Assembly (NCBI GenBank): GCA_964019425.1
Contig: OZ025791.1
Span: forward strand, 1,030,501-1,094,500
Reading direction: 5' to 3'
DNA length: 64,000 nucleotides
From: Flectonema sp. DT1601
Taxonomy: Eukaryota; Euglenozoa; Diplonemea; Diplonemida; Diplonemidae
The notes beneath the pieces are model-generated. The model was not told the DNA's origin. It ran no database searches and saw only the letters and a list, made by a program, of their open reading frames with translations. The position numbers and the translations under genes are program-made. Positions 43,329 through 53,568 of this stretch are shown one piece after another; within the stretch, counting starts at the first letter, position 1; every line of letters begins with the position of its first letter.

Positions 43329-44771
43329 TTAGTTCAACTCATCTAAACTTTCTTTTAAAATATCAACAGCCTTGTCAGCCTGTTCCTTTGTTATGATTAG
43401 TGGAGGACACCACGTAAGAACATTGCCAGTTGTGATTTTATAACTGAGGCCACGTTTTAAACAGCTGTAGAGAACTCTCTCTGACTCATCTACAGCTTTC
43501 GCTCCCGAAGCTGTACGGAGTTCAATCCCAATAAGAAGTCCTGCTGCTCTAACATTATGAATGATTGCATACTTTTGTTGAAGAGTCTTAAGCTGTGACA
43601 CAAAGTATTCTCCCATGTGTTTAGCATTTTCAACTAAATTATTATCCTCAATATATTTAATGGTAGCCAGTGCAGCAGCAGATCCAAGAGGAGTTTTTTC
43701 ATGAGTATAATGACCCATTGCATGAGTTTTCGCAGCCTCATTCAATTTCTCTTTCGCTAAAACAGCTGACATTGGTACAATACCTCCACCTAAACCCTTA
43801 CCAAGAACAACAATGTCCGGCTGGACAGAGAAGTTTTGATATGTAAACATACCGTTACCAGTTCTTCCTAAACTATTTGGAATCTCATCAAATATTAAAA
43901 GAGCACCATACTTATCGCAAGCCTTTCTAATTATCTTCCAATAGTCGTCCTTTGGAATGTATGGAGTCCATCGAATCGGTTCTGCGATGACAGCAGCAAC
44001 GTCTTGCTCTTTCTCGAGAATGTATTCAACGTATTTGGCGCAGGATAAGTTACAATTTCCATTGCAATTAAAGACGCAATCTTGTTCATTTGGAGGAGGG
44101 GCATGAGATGTCCCAGGCATTAATGGACCGATACTCTTTCTGAATACGGACTCTCCTCCTATGGAGATAGCGTCTAGTGAGGCTCCATGAAATGATTCCC
44201 ACATACTGATTGTTTTAAATCTACCAGTTGTGATCCTTGCAAGCTTTAACGCAATTCCAATACTACTTGTTCCTCCAGGTGTGTACAAGACTCTAGTTAG
44301 TTTTTCTCCATCAGTACCATCAGAGAACTTCTTACCATGATCAGATGCTAATTCAACGATCTTCTTCGCTAATGCGACCGCTTTTGGGTTTGTGTACCTC
44401 CTGGGACAGAAAGGCATCTCATCCAGTTGTTGTTTTATTGCTGATACAACTTCTGGATTAGCGTGACCAACCTGATGAACTGAATTACCGTGGAAATCCA
44501 TTATCTCTCTGTTTTCAGTGTCTACGATGTTAATTCCCTTACAACCCTTTAAGACGTTCATGCAGGGGGTTGATAGCGTTTGGTGTAAAAAATACTTTGC
44601 ATCCTCTGCCAACACTTCTTTTGCTTCATCACCGATATGCGATTCCATGAAAGCATTTCTGTGGAGTGACAGGTTTACATCTCCCTCGCTGCGGTCAACG
44701 TCTGGAGGCTGCTGGTTGGAAATCGCACGGCTGGCAGTGCCTCTAACAAAAGTCTTCAGAGCTCTCTTCAT
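43329..44771 (-). CDS. Class III PLP-dependent aminotransferase-family enzyme, probably mitochondrial
   Basis: 480 residues when begun at the ATG at 44771. The open frame continues upstream only through a TTG, and an acceptor-like ATTAACAG ends 13 nt before this ATG. The N terminus MKRALKTFVRGTASRAIS is basic and Ser/Arg-rich, as in mitochondrial presequences. Fold type I features: TPGGTSSIGIALKLAR, SFHGASLDA, LLIFDEIPNSLGRTG and the PLP lysine in VVLGKGLGGG at about residue 325. The wording FHGNSVHQVGHANPEV, FCPRRYTNPKAV and AVIAEPIRWTPYIP closely recalls the branch containing (R)-1-hydroxy-2-aminoethylphosphonate ammonia-lyase (PbfA) rather than ornithine or GABA aminotransferases. That assignment is from memory and needs testing; AGXT2- or ETNPPL-like functions are the alternatives. 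A Cys cluster (CVFNCNGNCNLSC) lies mid-protein. Confidence 0.92.
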   Translation of the reverse strand: MKRALKTFVRGTASRAISNQQPPDVDRSEGDVNLSLHRNAFMESHIGDEAKEVLAEDAKYFLHQTLSTPCMNVLKGCKGINIVDTENREIMDFHGNSVHQVGHANPEVVSAIKQQLDEMPFCPRRYTNPKAVALAKKIVELASDHGKKFSDGTDGEKLTRVLYTPGGTSSIGIALKLARITTGRFKTISMWESFHGASLDAISIGGESVFRKSIGPLMPGTSHAPPPNEQDCVFNCNGNCNLSCAKYVEYILEKEQDVAAVIAEPIRWTPYIPKDDYWKIIRKACDKYGALLIFDEIPNSLGRTGNGMFTYQNFSVQPDIVVLGKGLGGGIVPMSAVLAKEKLNEAAKTHAMGHYTHEKTPLGSAAALATIKYIEDNNLVENAKHMGEYFVSQLKTLQQKYAIIHNVRAAGLLIGIELRTASGAKAVDESERVLYSCLKRGLSYKITTGNVLTWCPPLIITKEQADKAVDILKESLDELN

Positions 44772-45125
44772 CGGGTTAATGCTGCTGTTAATAATGTAAG
44801 TAACGATACACAAAATACAATAAAAAATGTCACAGTCGTCATAATAGTTCCTTCACAATGCGATCGATATTTCCCATTTAATTTGTACTGTCGTAGAGAT
44901 AGTAAGGCGACACTAAATACAATCATATAAAACATCATCGTCAGAATAAAGGCGATAAGAAATTAAAGTCGTCGTGTAAATGACGATCACCATACAGAAA
45001 AGCAGTCGGAAATACGTATTAACGGAAACTGTCTTAAATAGGATCGTGGGATGTGTTACATTTGAACTGATTAGAACGCAAACCGTGAGGCAGACTTACA
45101 TCGTAAAGAAGAAATTAAAGTAACA
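44772..45125. other. Spacer, no recognised feature
   Basis: Only the acceptor-like site of the aminotransferase gene (44785-44800) was noted. Confidence 0.45.
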
Positions 45126-47084
45126 TCAGGTAAGTAATTGATAAGAGATGTCATTCAATACTGATGTTGAGACTGGTGCTTGTTGAACTTGATGTGCTGA
45201 TGACCATCTCCTTGACATGTTATCGAGGGTAAATGGTGTTATATCATTCTGAACAGAATCATCGCTACTCGAAGGTAAGTCATCGTGTTCTTGTGCTGTG
45301 AGTGGAGCAGAACAGAATGATGACGGAGGAGCAGCAGTAGAACTCCTCCTCCGTGAAGGCCGAATATCAATAGAACCAAATCCTGAAGCTGATCGTCTTC
45401 GTGCCAGAGGAGCTTCCTGACGAATAGAAGAAGTAGTTCTTGTTAACGTTTCACTTCCTCCTATTGGATGATATGAAAAAGTACCAAATGACTCTGTTAC
45501 AGTTGCTCTCCTTAACTTCCTCCAGATATAAAAACTATAAGTATGCGCAACAGATATTATCATAAAAACTCCAACCACACTCGAAGTAAGAGATGACTGC
45601 CTTCGTTGTTGCAGTTCTCGTATTCGACGCTCTTTTAAAAACCAGTCTTGATTTGATTGCTTGGGTTTGTCTGAAGTTTGGTTCGTGTCTATGTCGTGTC
45701 TTAGTAAGCCTCCAACAGAATGTTTGCGGGAATTCTTTCTCTTTTGCTTATTATTGTTGATTACTGAATACCTTCTTGGTCGAGGAGCACAATGCGTATT
45801 GCTATTACTTGGAGGTCTCGCACATGGAAGTACCCAGTCACTAGTCTCAACAAGTGTTGGATGTTCTGATGGTGGTAGTGATGGTGGTGGTGGTGGTGGT
45901 GGTGGTGGTACTGGTTCAGGATAAGATCTTATCGACTGTTGTGAGATACTTCTTTGAGGATGAGGATACATCTTCTGTCGTACAGCGACAGGAGCAGCAG
46001 GTTTCTCCTTCGGAGACAGCGGCTGCGCTGCTATGACTGAACATACAACTGAGCTATCCTGAAAAATAGTCCCGTCAACTACATTCGACTGTTGATAACT
46101 ACTTGAGAGAGGAGGAGGAGTAGCTTTAAATGACGGCACACTTTGCAAGTCAGGAGTCGGTGATTTACTCTCCGCAGGTACAAACGAGTTACTGATTGTG
46201 GTGGTGTCATCAAGGTTTTCTTCTTCGTAATATTCAACTTTTGGAATTACTATTTTATCAAACATTCCACCCTGACAGTTCGACGGTTGGACGACTGATT
46301 GTTGTAATTTCAACTTCTTTAATTCTGATTGAAGCTGTCCCGCCTTTTGAAGACTTCTCTTGTTGCTTGCTGCGAATTGCCGAGCCCTATGCCTCCATAA
46401 TTGCATTTCACGCTTTACCATGACTACATTTTTTTGCTCTTCCAAAAGAAGAGTTAAAAGTGACAGAGAAGCTTTATTTTTCCTCCGCTGTTTTTGCTGC
46501 TTATGTTGGTTTTCTAATATAGATTTTGAGGCGACTGTTGAGAGCTCCTCTGGAAGTTGTGTTGACCAACTAACTGGTGAATGAACTTGTTGTAAAATGT
46601 TGTCTGAACGATGATAAGATGGAGAATGATGAAGAATATTTTCATTAACTGTTCTGGATGGTTTAATATCATTAAAGCGAACCCACTGAGATTCGATATC
46701 CAATACGTTTAATACTCTTTCGGTTAACGCTAATTGTTTACCAATTTCTTGAGCACCATAAGGATCATGAGCAAGCTTCACAACAAGAGATCTCTTTCTC
46801 TCTTTCGCTAAGTCTGATGCTGTACTTCCAGAGAGAGTTTGTGCTGCCAGTAGATCAGCATATCTACGGATTCCCAAATTCTTTTTAATCAAACCAAGTA
46901 GAATAGCCAACGTATTTAAACAACCAGCATCTGCAGCAACGTGTAAAACTGTCCATCCAAATGGCGTTCTCTCATCAAGCGTAATGTTATGTCTTTCGAT
47001 AATGTCACAGAACCCTTCTTCAGTCATACCATCTCTAGAAGAAGCATAGTGTAGAACTGACCATTCTTTTGATAGGTCTCTCAT
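45126..47084 (-). CDS. Ankyrin-repeat protein with coiled coil, polyproline and one membrane helix
   Basis: 652 residues. Residues about 7-110 contain three ankyrin-type units (WSVLHYASSRDGMTEEGFCD, GWTVLHVAADAGCLNTLAIL, SGSTASDLAKERKR). A basic coiled coil follows (about 195-265, EQKNVVMVKREMQLWRHRAR). Then comes a Pro/Ser-rich disordered region with a run of ten prolines broken by S (about 395-410), encoded by a GGT-type microsatellite, and a single hydrophobic segment near residue 510 (SSVVGVFMIISVAHTYSFYIW). The tail is Ser/Arg-rich. Membrane-anchored ankyrin adaptor is a reasonable reading; no family name is assigned. Confidence 0.82.
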   Translation of the reverse strand: MRDLSKEWSVLHYASSRDGMTEEGFCDIIERHNITLDERTPFGWTVLHVAADAGCLNTLAILLGLIKKNLGIRRYADLLAAQTLSGSTASDLAKERKRSLVVKLAHDPYGAQEIGKQLALTERVLNVLDIESQWVRFNDIKPSRTVNENILHHSPSYHRSDNILQQVHSPVSWSTQLPEELSTVASKSILENQHKQQKQRRKNKASLSLLTLLLEEQKNVVMVKREMQLWRHRARQFAASNKRSLQKAGQLQSELKKLKLQQSVVQPSNCQGGMFDKIVIPKVEYYEEENLDDTTTISNSFVPAESKSPTPDLQSVPSFKATPPPLSSSYQQSNVVDGTIFQDSSVVCSVIAAQPLSPKEKPAAPVAVRQKMYPHPQRSISQQSIRSYPEPVPPPPPPPPPSLPPSEHPTLVETSDWVLPCARPPSNSNTHCAPRPRRYSVINNNKQKRKNSRKHSVGGLLRHDIDTNQTSDKPKQSNQDWFLKERRIRELQQRRQSSLTSSVVGVFMIISVAHTYSFYIWRKLRRATVTESFGTFSYHPIGGSETLTRTTSSIRQEAPLARRRSASGFGSIDIRPSRRRSSTAAPPSSFCSAPLTAQEHDDLPSSSDDSVQNDITPFTLDNMSRRWSSAHQVQQAPVSTSVLNDISYQLLT

Positions 47085-47439
47085 CAGTGTTCTAAATCGG
47101 TTACTTGAATATTAATATCACAACACAGTTAGACACAATTATTTTCAAATAATCATTTCATAAAACTTATATAAAAACCTGTCTGAGAGTGGGGGTAAGA
47201 AACGAATCGTTAACCATTTTCAGAACACAGAAGAACAAATTTTCTTTAAATCCCGGAAGAATTCCACCTTGTAAATTTAACACCAAGAAGAGAAAAAAAA
47301 AGAGGGGGGGGGAAATTGCGAATATCGCAGTCGGTAATAAGAAAATTCGATCTCTGTGTTCAACCTCTCTAGAACATGGAGAATACATCAGTTAGAATAA
47401 TAATTTTTAAAAATTGTTTAAGAGAAATAGAAAAAAGTG

Positions 47440-47770
47440 TAACGTAGAATTGATGTAGTTAGAATATGAAGTTTTTTTATAAACATTGTGCACTGCTGTC
47501 ACTGTCAGCAGCATTCCAGTTTTTTTTGATAATTTGGATTTTATCAAAAAAGTTCTATTTCAAAAGGAACAATTCCAACGTAGAAGAAACGTAGTTAGAA
47601 TATGAAGTTGTTATAAAAAAAACGGTGCACTAGAATCAAAAAAAAAAAAAAAGATATATAAAAATTAACGTGGAATTTCATTATTGTTCTTTTATAATTC
47701 GGATTTTTATCAAAGAAAAAAAAAACAAGGAAAGTACAACATAGAAGAAACAGTAGTTAGTAGTTAGGCA
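47440..47770. repeat. Degenerate tandem array, about three units of 120-150 bp
   Basis: The phrase AACGTAGAA...GTAGTTAGAATATGAAGTT occurs at about 47452 and 47578 and in weaker form at 47730, each followed by T/A-rich sequence and a GGATTTTTATCAAA-like block (47530, 47700). Confidence 0.65.
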
Positions 47771-48637
47771 TAATTAAATCAGTTCAATAAATCGTAGCCA
47801 TGTCACTTATCTAGCCCTCCTTAGAGAAGAGAGTAGGATAATGTGGCATCATATATGTTATAATAATCGTCGATATGTCGTTCTTAGAATTTTAAATTTC
47901 CTTTCTCCAGAAATTGAAAGCAACGTCGATTTCTTTACTTTCTTTTTAGAGCTCCCATTGGATACGAATAAATAGATAAATAAAATATTGAGCCACGAAG
48001 CAGCAGTAACGTAATTGGACCATAATATTGTTAGATCCTCCTTCCAAAGTGAAGGGTACACGAAAATAATTAAAGCAAACACACAGAAACAACAGTAGAA
48101 ACAAAAAGGCTAGTAGAGGACGAAGAAGAACCAGGAATCATAGAAAACTTGAGTTGAAACGAGGGCATGGAGTCTACTTCTTCACTTCCAAGTAAATCTA
48201 TAAAAGGTGGTTTGCGGCGGTGTTTTTTTTTTTTTTTTTTTTTTTTTTTCCCCCACTCTCCATTTTGATAAGAGCTTTAGTTTGGTAACTCGTGTAAATT
48301 TCCCTTGTGAAAAAAAAAAAAGAAAAAGAAAGAAAGAAAAAGCTATTAAACCACGAAGAACAAGGGAAAACACGGTCAATAAGCATAATAAATTATATCA
48401 AAGTAAGATGGATTAGGAAAAAAGAAAAGCGTTTCGATAACTTGCAACAGTGATTACCTACGAAGAACAGCCTTTAGGAAACGCCTTCTCTCACAACACA
48501 CAAGTGGTAAAAAACATTAATTTTTTTTTTTTTTTTTTTTTTTTCATGACGTGTAGCGAACCACAGTCAATATAAAAAAAAAATATAATAATAATAATAA
48601 TAATAAAACAAGAGGAAGAGGGGGGTGAAACTTTGAC

Positions 48638-48725
48638 AATGTAAAAACAGTAACAACTTTAGATATTAAAGAAAACAAAATTAATATTAAGTACTTGACT
48701 GAAAAATATTTGTAGTTGTTACCTT
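48638..48725 (+). repeat. Dispersed repeat R2, copy 1
   Basis: Begins AAAAACAGTAACAACTTTAG, then ACAAAATTAATATTAA and ACTTGACTGAAAAATATTTG. Matches 50353-50440 and 62160-62215 in the same orientation. Confidence 0.75.
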
Positions 48726-48883
48726 TAGAAAAAAGAAGGAAGAGGGAAAAAAAAAAAAAAAAAAAAGTAAGTTACCACACGCAAACACACATTAATTAAT
48801 AACCATTTAGGATAGATAACTTTAGAAGGAATGAACGAAAAATGAAAACCAAACGAGGGTGATAAGAACTTGAAGTATTTGAT

Positions 48884-49684
48884 TCAACCGGCTTCTAAAT
48901 TTATACAAACAGCATGCGCACTAGAACTCAATTCTTCTAATAAATCGTCAAGACAATTAAAAGATGGACAAACAGATGAATTCGATTTATGCCTATTGCT
49001 AATATCTATCTGAATTGGAGTACCAGGATATGATGACATTGATAAAATATCTGAAGAGAGGTCATCAACTTGTAGAAGAAGACCCTTATATGACTTTTGA
49101 GGAGAATGGCGACACGATTTACAAACACGAACCGAAGGAGACGCATAATTATGAGTGCAATGATGGCAAAATAGTTGACCGCATCTCCGGCAGTGGTGAC
49201 GACGATGTTTTATCGTAAAAGTCCTGTCGCAACCCATACAAACCGGACTTTGGTTATCAGGAACCCAAACAAACAATGCGTGAGACATTCGGCAGTCTAG
49301 ACACAGCCTTGGAGTGCAGGCTGAAGTAGATTTACCTGCACAACTGCTGCAGAAGACTTTTCCACATCTACGACAATGATGTTTCCTCCACACCCATGTA
49401 AACTGTCGGGTACATCCCTGACAGCTGGATTCTTCCTGGTCGTGAATCCATTTTCGCATATTACTGGCAACACAATCTGCGCAGCTTCGCAATGTTTCGA
49501 AATAGCCCGAGAAGCCAATAACTCTCCTCACTTTACAACAGTCATTACACATCACGTTACCACATAATCTACAATGGTGCTTTCTCTTTGTCATGGTGAA
49601 CTCACATCCACACTTTGTGCATCTTGAAGCCTCATTGTCTGGTACCCAAGTAATGTCAGTCGCTGTGTCGCTAAGTTGCGACAT
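48884..49684 (-). CDS. Triple FYVE-domain protein
   Basis: 266 residues from the ATG at 49684; the frame continues upstream only through TTG and across an acceptor-like CATACTAACAG (exon from 49700), so the shorter start is preferred. Three consecutive FYVE zinc fingers fill residues about 12-195, each with a WxxD entry ([24 protein letters not shown]), eight Cys/His ligands and the basic pocket RKHHCRLCG or RKHHCRRCG or RRHHCRRCG. The third keeps the RVC motif, the second reads PRLC and the first RSC. FYVE domains bind phosphatidylinositol 3-phosphate on early endosomes; three copies would give avidity or vesicle bridging. The tail (residues 196-266) is Ser-rich and unrecognised. An endosomal role fits with the CHMP5 gene 11 kb away, but no operon-like link is implied. 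Confidence 0.95.
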   Translation of the reverse strand: MSQLSDTATDITWVPDNEASRCTKCGCEFTMTKRKHHCRLCGNVMCNDCCKVRRVIGFSGYFETLRSCADCVASNMRKWIHDQEESSCQGCTRQFTWVWRKHHCRRCGKVFCSSCAGKSTSACTPRLCLDCRMSHALFVWVPDNQSPVCMGCDRTFTIKHRRHHCRRCGQLFCHHCTHNYASPSVRVCKSCRHSPQKSYKGLLLQVDDLSSDILSMSSYPGTPIQIDISNRHKSNSSVCPSFNCLDDLLEELSSSAHAVCINLEAG

Positions 49685-50601
49685 TTTATCCTTTAATGAT
49701 CTGTTAGTATGTCCCTCCCCTCTGTATAGAAGATAACAATATGATGATGTAGTCAAGTACTAAAACTTTATAATAAACGACTACAAGAGGGCACAGTATG
49801 TATTCCTGCTGAATGAGTTGGTACAGTAGTACTCAAGGAGAATGATCTCTTTCTTATAAAACAGTAACAATAATAATATGAAGTGATTGGTGTAATGTGC
49901 AATGTCCATAAAGAACAACAGGATTTGTCACCAGAAAAAAAAAAACAAGGAAATTGACGACAACTATCAACCCGTCTTCATAACTAGTAGAATCAGAAAG
50001 GGGAACTGAGCACAGAAAGGTGAGAGGAAACGAGATAAACAAAAATGACACACGTCTTTCCGTCTTTCTTTCTTTTTTGAGCAAGATTGACTTTTGTTGA
50101 ACGGAAAAAAGAGCGAAATTTTCGCGAAAATAAAAAAAAAGTACCGTGACCAAAACTGTCAGGCTTGACGGTATAAGGCAAGAACCAACTCTGGTGCAAG
50201 CATATCATTACAATATGATAAGTCCTAATGATTTGACACGTTTGCAACAAATTCAAATTCGAAAGCGAACAGCTCTCTCCTTCAGTGCGATACTCTCACA
50301 GAAGTGAGGTACAAAAACAGGATGATTGTTTGCTTGTTTTCGGTTTGACAATATAAAAAAACAGTAACAACTTTAGGTATTAATACAAAATTAATATCAA
50401 ATACTTGACTGAAAAAGATATTTGTGGTTGTTAATCAAAGAAAAAGGTACGTTTAGAAAAAAATAAAACATAAAAAGGGAAAATATATATTTTTTGTCTT
50501 ATTGACTGGAAGACTGAAAAAAATATTTGCAGTTTGGGGGAAAAGGGAATACCTGCAAGCCCTTTTTTTTTTTCCCTCTTTGTGATTGAACCAATGACTA
50601 A
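49685..50601. other. Spacer with repeat R2 copy 2
   Basis: No gene. The segment 50353-50440 is an R2 repeat copy. The rest is A/T-rich. Confidence 0.55.
50353..50440 (+). repeat. Dispersed repeat R2, copy 2
   Basis: Shares AAAAACAGTAACAACTTTAG, TATTAATACAAAATTAATAT and ACTTGACTGAAAAAGATATT with 62160-62215, and slightly less closely with 48638-48725. Confidence 0.8.
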
Positions 50602-51339
50602 TCAAATGCGAGGATTCTGTTGGGGAGGAGGGAAAGGAGCCGACTGACACATAATTACTTCAGTTGGGGCTGTGGGGTGCTGTTGTTGAAGAGGTGGAGG
50701 CGGAGGTAGAGGTGGTGCAGATAACGGTGGTGGTGGATGAGGGTACAGCTGTCCTCTAGCAGGATCAACAATGATTCCAGTAGGAACAGGTGGCCACAAT
50801 GGCTGACCATCAGGACCTGGAATCACACCAGCGGGAATGCAGGGTATACCTGTAGTTATATCAACTGGATAAATAGGTCTTCCATCAGGTAAGAAATTAG
50901 GATACAAAGTATGCCCTGTTGGTGCAATAACTGGAGGGTATTGTTGATTAATATACGCTGGTTGTGCTTGAACAACTTGAACCATTTGAACATCACCCGA
51001 ATCATTGACTACTACAGGTACTCCTCCTGGACCAGTGCTTACAATATATCTACGCCTACGACAGTAATATGCTACAGCTGCACAGGTACAAATAATAAAT
51101 CCAATACACATGAACATCCACCAAATGCTGGCAACTGTCCATTCATCAACACAACCATCATCACCATAGTGACGAGACTCAGAGCATCTGTCGTTTGCAT
51201 TACAACAGACGCCTGTTGTTTGACAATATCCCTCATGGTAGCTGGGGCAGTAGATGCTGTGTGTATTTGGACTGTATTCGGCTGATACTGTAACGGCACA
51301 GCATATCATCAAAACATATTCATTCCAATTCCGGTTCAT
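50602..51339 (-). CDS. Single-pass Cys-rich membrane protein with proline-rich cytosolic tail
   Basis: 245 residues. A signal peptide (YVLMICCAVTVSA) is followed by a small ectodomain (about 21-70) with ten or so cysteines (HSIYCPSYHEGYC, GVCCNANDRC, GDDGCVD), one membrane helix (WWMFMCIGFIICTCAAVAYY) and a stop-transfer RRRR. The tail is rich in P, Q and G, with PPLPPPPP and PTAPTEV motifs that could bind SH3 or WW domains. The layout is reminiscent of Shisa-type proteins, but orthology is not claimed. A very clear acceptor (TCGTTCTTTTCTTGCAG, exon from 51368) lies 29 nt upstream of the ATG. Confidence 0.8.
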   Translation of the reverse strand: MNRNWNEYVLMICCAVTVSAEYSPNTHSIYCPSYHEGYCQTTGVCCNANDRCSESRHYGDDGCVDEWTVASIWWMFMCIGFIICTCAAVAYYCRRRRYIVSTGPGGVPVVVNDSGDVQMVQVVQAQPAYINQQYPPVIAPTGHTLYPNFLPDGRPIYPVDITTGIPCIPAGVIPGPDGQPLWPPVPTGIIVDPARGQLYPHPPPPLSAPPLPPPPPLQQQHPTAPTEVIMCQSAPFPPPQQNPRI

Positions 51340-53037
51340 TAGCGAAAACGGTTTTACAAAAAACTAACCTGCAAGAAAAGAACGATGACAAAACACACCA
51401 ACACCACACCACTTCAACACAGATATCACTAATCTCCAGTTTTAATCATATTTCCTGGAAGAGATGAGTAACGTTACACCTTATAGTGGTACAAATAGAA
51501 GAAAAAAGGGTGAAAAAATGACTAAAAGGGGGAAAAAGGCTTAGGGGGGGGATGTCTCGCTTCATTTACTTCCCTCTAACACTCACACAACCAGAAGCTA
51601 TTCTTTTCCCGGCACTGACTACACCACAATAGCAGCAAGTAATCAGTATGGATGATATAAAGCTTGTAAATAACAAATCTTTACATGTCATACCAGGAAA
51701 ATAAAAGAATTATATCTTCTCACGCCTATTTTATCGACGGCGTCTGGGTGATGGGATAAGGAGGTTCATTTTATTGCGGGTATCTTCTCTTCATAACTAA
51801 ACAGTTTTTTTGAAGAACAAGCAACAAAAAGCAGGGGACTTGGATAAATAAATCAATGGGGGGTGGGGGGTGAAAAAAAAAAGAGGAGAAACATTAAAAT
51901 ATGTAAAACTTCCGACATTACAGCAACAGAACGACTATCAGAATCGTCGTACTAGGCAATAAAAACATGTCGCGGTCTCAAAGAATCAAGCACGTACTAA
52001 AAAGCATCGGAGTGTACTTAATTTCTCTCATTCCACAATTTCACAATAAAAAGAAACCTAAAGAGCGAACCAAGTTGTACGACGGAATGAAAATGAACTA
52101 AAATAATGATATCCTGTACAGAATACAGAAATCAACTAGACCACCCTCCATGTGCTATGTGGTCTTTATGTGTTGCATTATTTTACGTCATATAAATTTC
52201 ACTCACAAAAGAGTGGTCATAGGCGAATGACTACTCCTTCAAAATAGAGAGAATGAGAGAGAGGGTGAGGGGAAAGTGGAAAAGGAAGGTAAAACTTTAA
52301 AAAGAAAAGAAAAGTTGAAGGCAATAGAGAAATCGTGAGCGCTACCGACACCTACCGGAATTAGTTGACATTCAGCAGCTGCCAGTCAATATTGGAAAAT
52401 CTTTCAACCAAATAGCCTGTTGGAACTGCTGTTTGCAAAGATTTGCAAGAACATGCTCTGGTTCAACTGGAAAGCAGCATCGAAAAAAACGAATTTGGAA
52501 CTACAGGAAAACGTACGAGCGTACAAAGTCACACAAAGTGTAGTTCGAATTCGAGTAGAAATCTTCATTTCGCAACGACGTTTGCCTCAGGGTGGTGTAA
52601 CAGGAACATGTTTCATGCTTTTTTCTTACGTTTCTCTTTCTCCCCTTCCCGTTCACGGCTTTATTTCTGCCCGCTATAAAGTACACTTATATTTTTTTTT
52701 TTTTTAATTTCTTCTTGTCCCGTGTAACCCAAGCTACGTTGGCATAAGGCACTCAGCTGCATTCGTAAAGTGCAAGAATTTGAGATAAAAGCAGACGCGA
52801 ACACTTTAACCAACCTTTCCAATGTCGAGAAGTGAAAAGTACTAATCCCAGTGAAGGGTCGCGAGTGTTGATATGATGTTATTTCTTTGTTGGTGTTGTT
52901 GTTTTTCTGCATTTCTTTTTCTCGCATACCGCGAATAAAAGACCGAGTAATAAGTGGAAGGGAAGGCGGAAGGGAAAGAAATGTTAAAAGAAAATGAAAT
53001 CACAGAGAGAGGACAGTGATTCTTATTATTTTTTCCC
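51340..53037. other. 1.7-kb spacer, no recognised gene
   Basis: Frames on either strand lack protein-like composition. Short A and T runs (51880, 52690) only. Confidence 0.5.
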
Positions 53038-53568
53038 CTAGACAGCTGGAGCAGGCGCGCCAACTGGAGGACCAACCGGAGGTCCTGGGGCTGGAGCACA
53101 TGCCTGTGGGTAGGCTCCCTGAGGTGGTGGAGCACCGTACGCAGGAGCTGGGGCCTGATTTGGGTATGCTGACGGAACTGCAGGAACGTAACCCGGCTGT
53201 GGAGCCTGCTGCTGCTGCACAACTGTTGTCTGCTGCGACTGTGGCTCGTAACACAGAGCGCAAAAACCGTTAAATGGCCAGAATCCTAGCAGGCAAGCAG
53301 CCCAGCAAACAATCGCCTGTTATTATTATTATTACTATGCTCTTCCATAATCAGACGAAAGAAATACCTGCCAACAATATATTACTAAAGTGAAAACAAC
53401 ACATACCATAGGACTGCATCCCTCTACAGACATGATCGCGCACGGCGGGCAGCAGCATAGGTAGCAACCATCAGGGCCGTTATTCTGCTGAATCACAATA
53501 GCCTGCTGTTGCTGCTGCTGTGGCTGCGCGTAAGCTACTGGAACTCCTTGTTGTGGGTAGGCGGACAT
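53038..53568 (-). CDS. Small Cys-rich Pro/Gln-rich membrane protein, two exons
   Basis: Exon 1 is 53368-53568 and exon 2 is 53038-53316; removal of the 51-nt intron gives a 159-residue protein in one frame. It has a Q-rich start (MSAYPQQGVPVAYAQPQQQQ), a Cys cluster (GPDGCYLCCCPPCAIM), a hydrophobic core that spans the splice junction (VCVVFTLVIYCWQ then AIVCWAACLLGFWPF), a second Cys pair (FCALC) and a Pro/Ala/Gly/Tyr-rich tail (YPNQAPAPAYGAPPPQ). A palmitoylated membrane hairpin is a plausible reading. The family is not recognised. It sits beside another Cys-rich, proline-tailed membrane protein (50602-51339). Confidence 0.85.
53317..53367 (-). other. Spliceosomal intron, 51 nt
   Basis: Donor CAG|GTATTT, acceptor AATAACAG|GCG on the minus strand. 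Unspliced, the frame ends within the intron; spliced, it continues through a coherent hydrophobic segment. Confidence 0.9.

Larger units (their letters stand above)
47085..48883. other. Spacer with tandem repeats and a repeat R2 copy
   Basis: Holds a degenerate tandem array (47440-47770), a fragment of R3 (about 47990-48060, AGCAGTAACGTAATTGGACC), T runs at 48223-48249 and 48519-48544, an AAT microsatellite near 48585-48606, and an R2 copy at 48638-48725. Confidence 0.6.

Noticed and set aside
44772-44813. N-terminal extension of the aminotransferase
   Set aside because: It begins at TTG, and an acceptor-like AG lies between it and the ATG at 44771, which itself starts a mitochondrial-type presequence.
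49685-49756. N-terminal extension of the triple-FYVE protein
   Set aside because: It begins at TTG and contains two acceptor-like sites; the ATG at 49684 is the better start.
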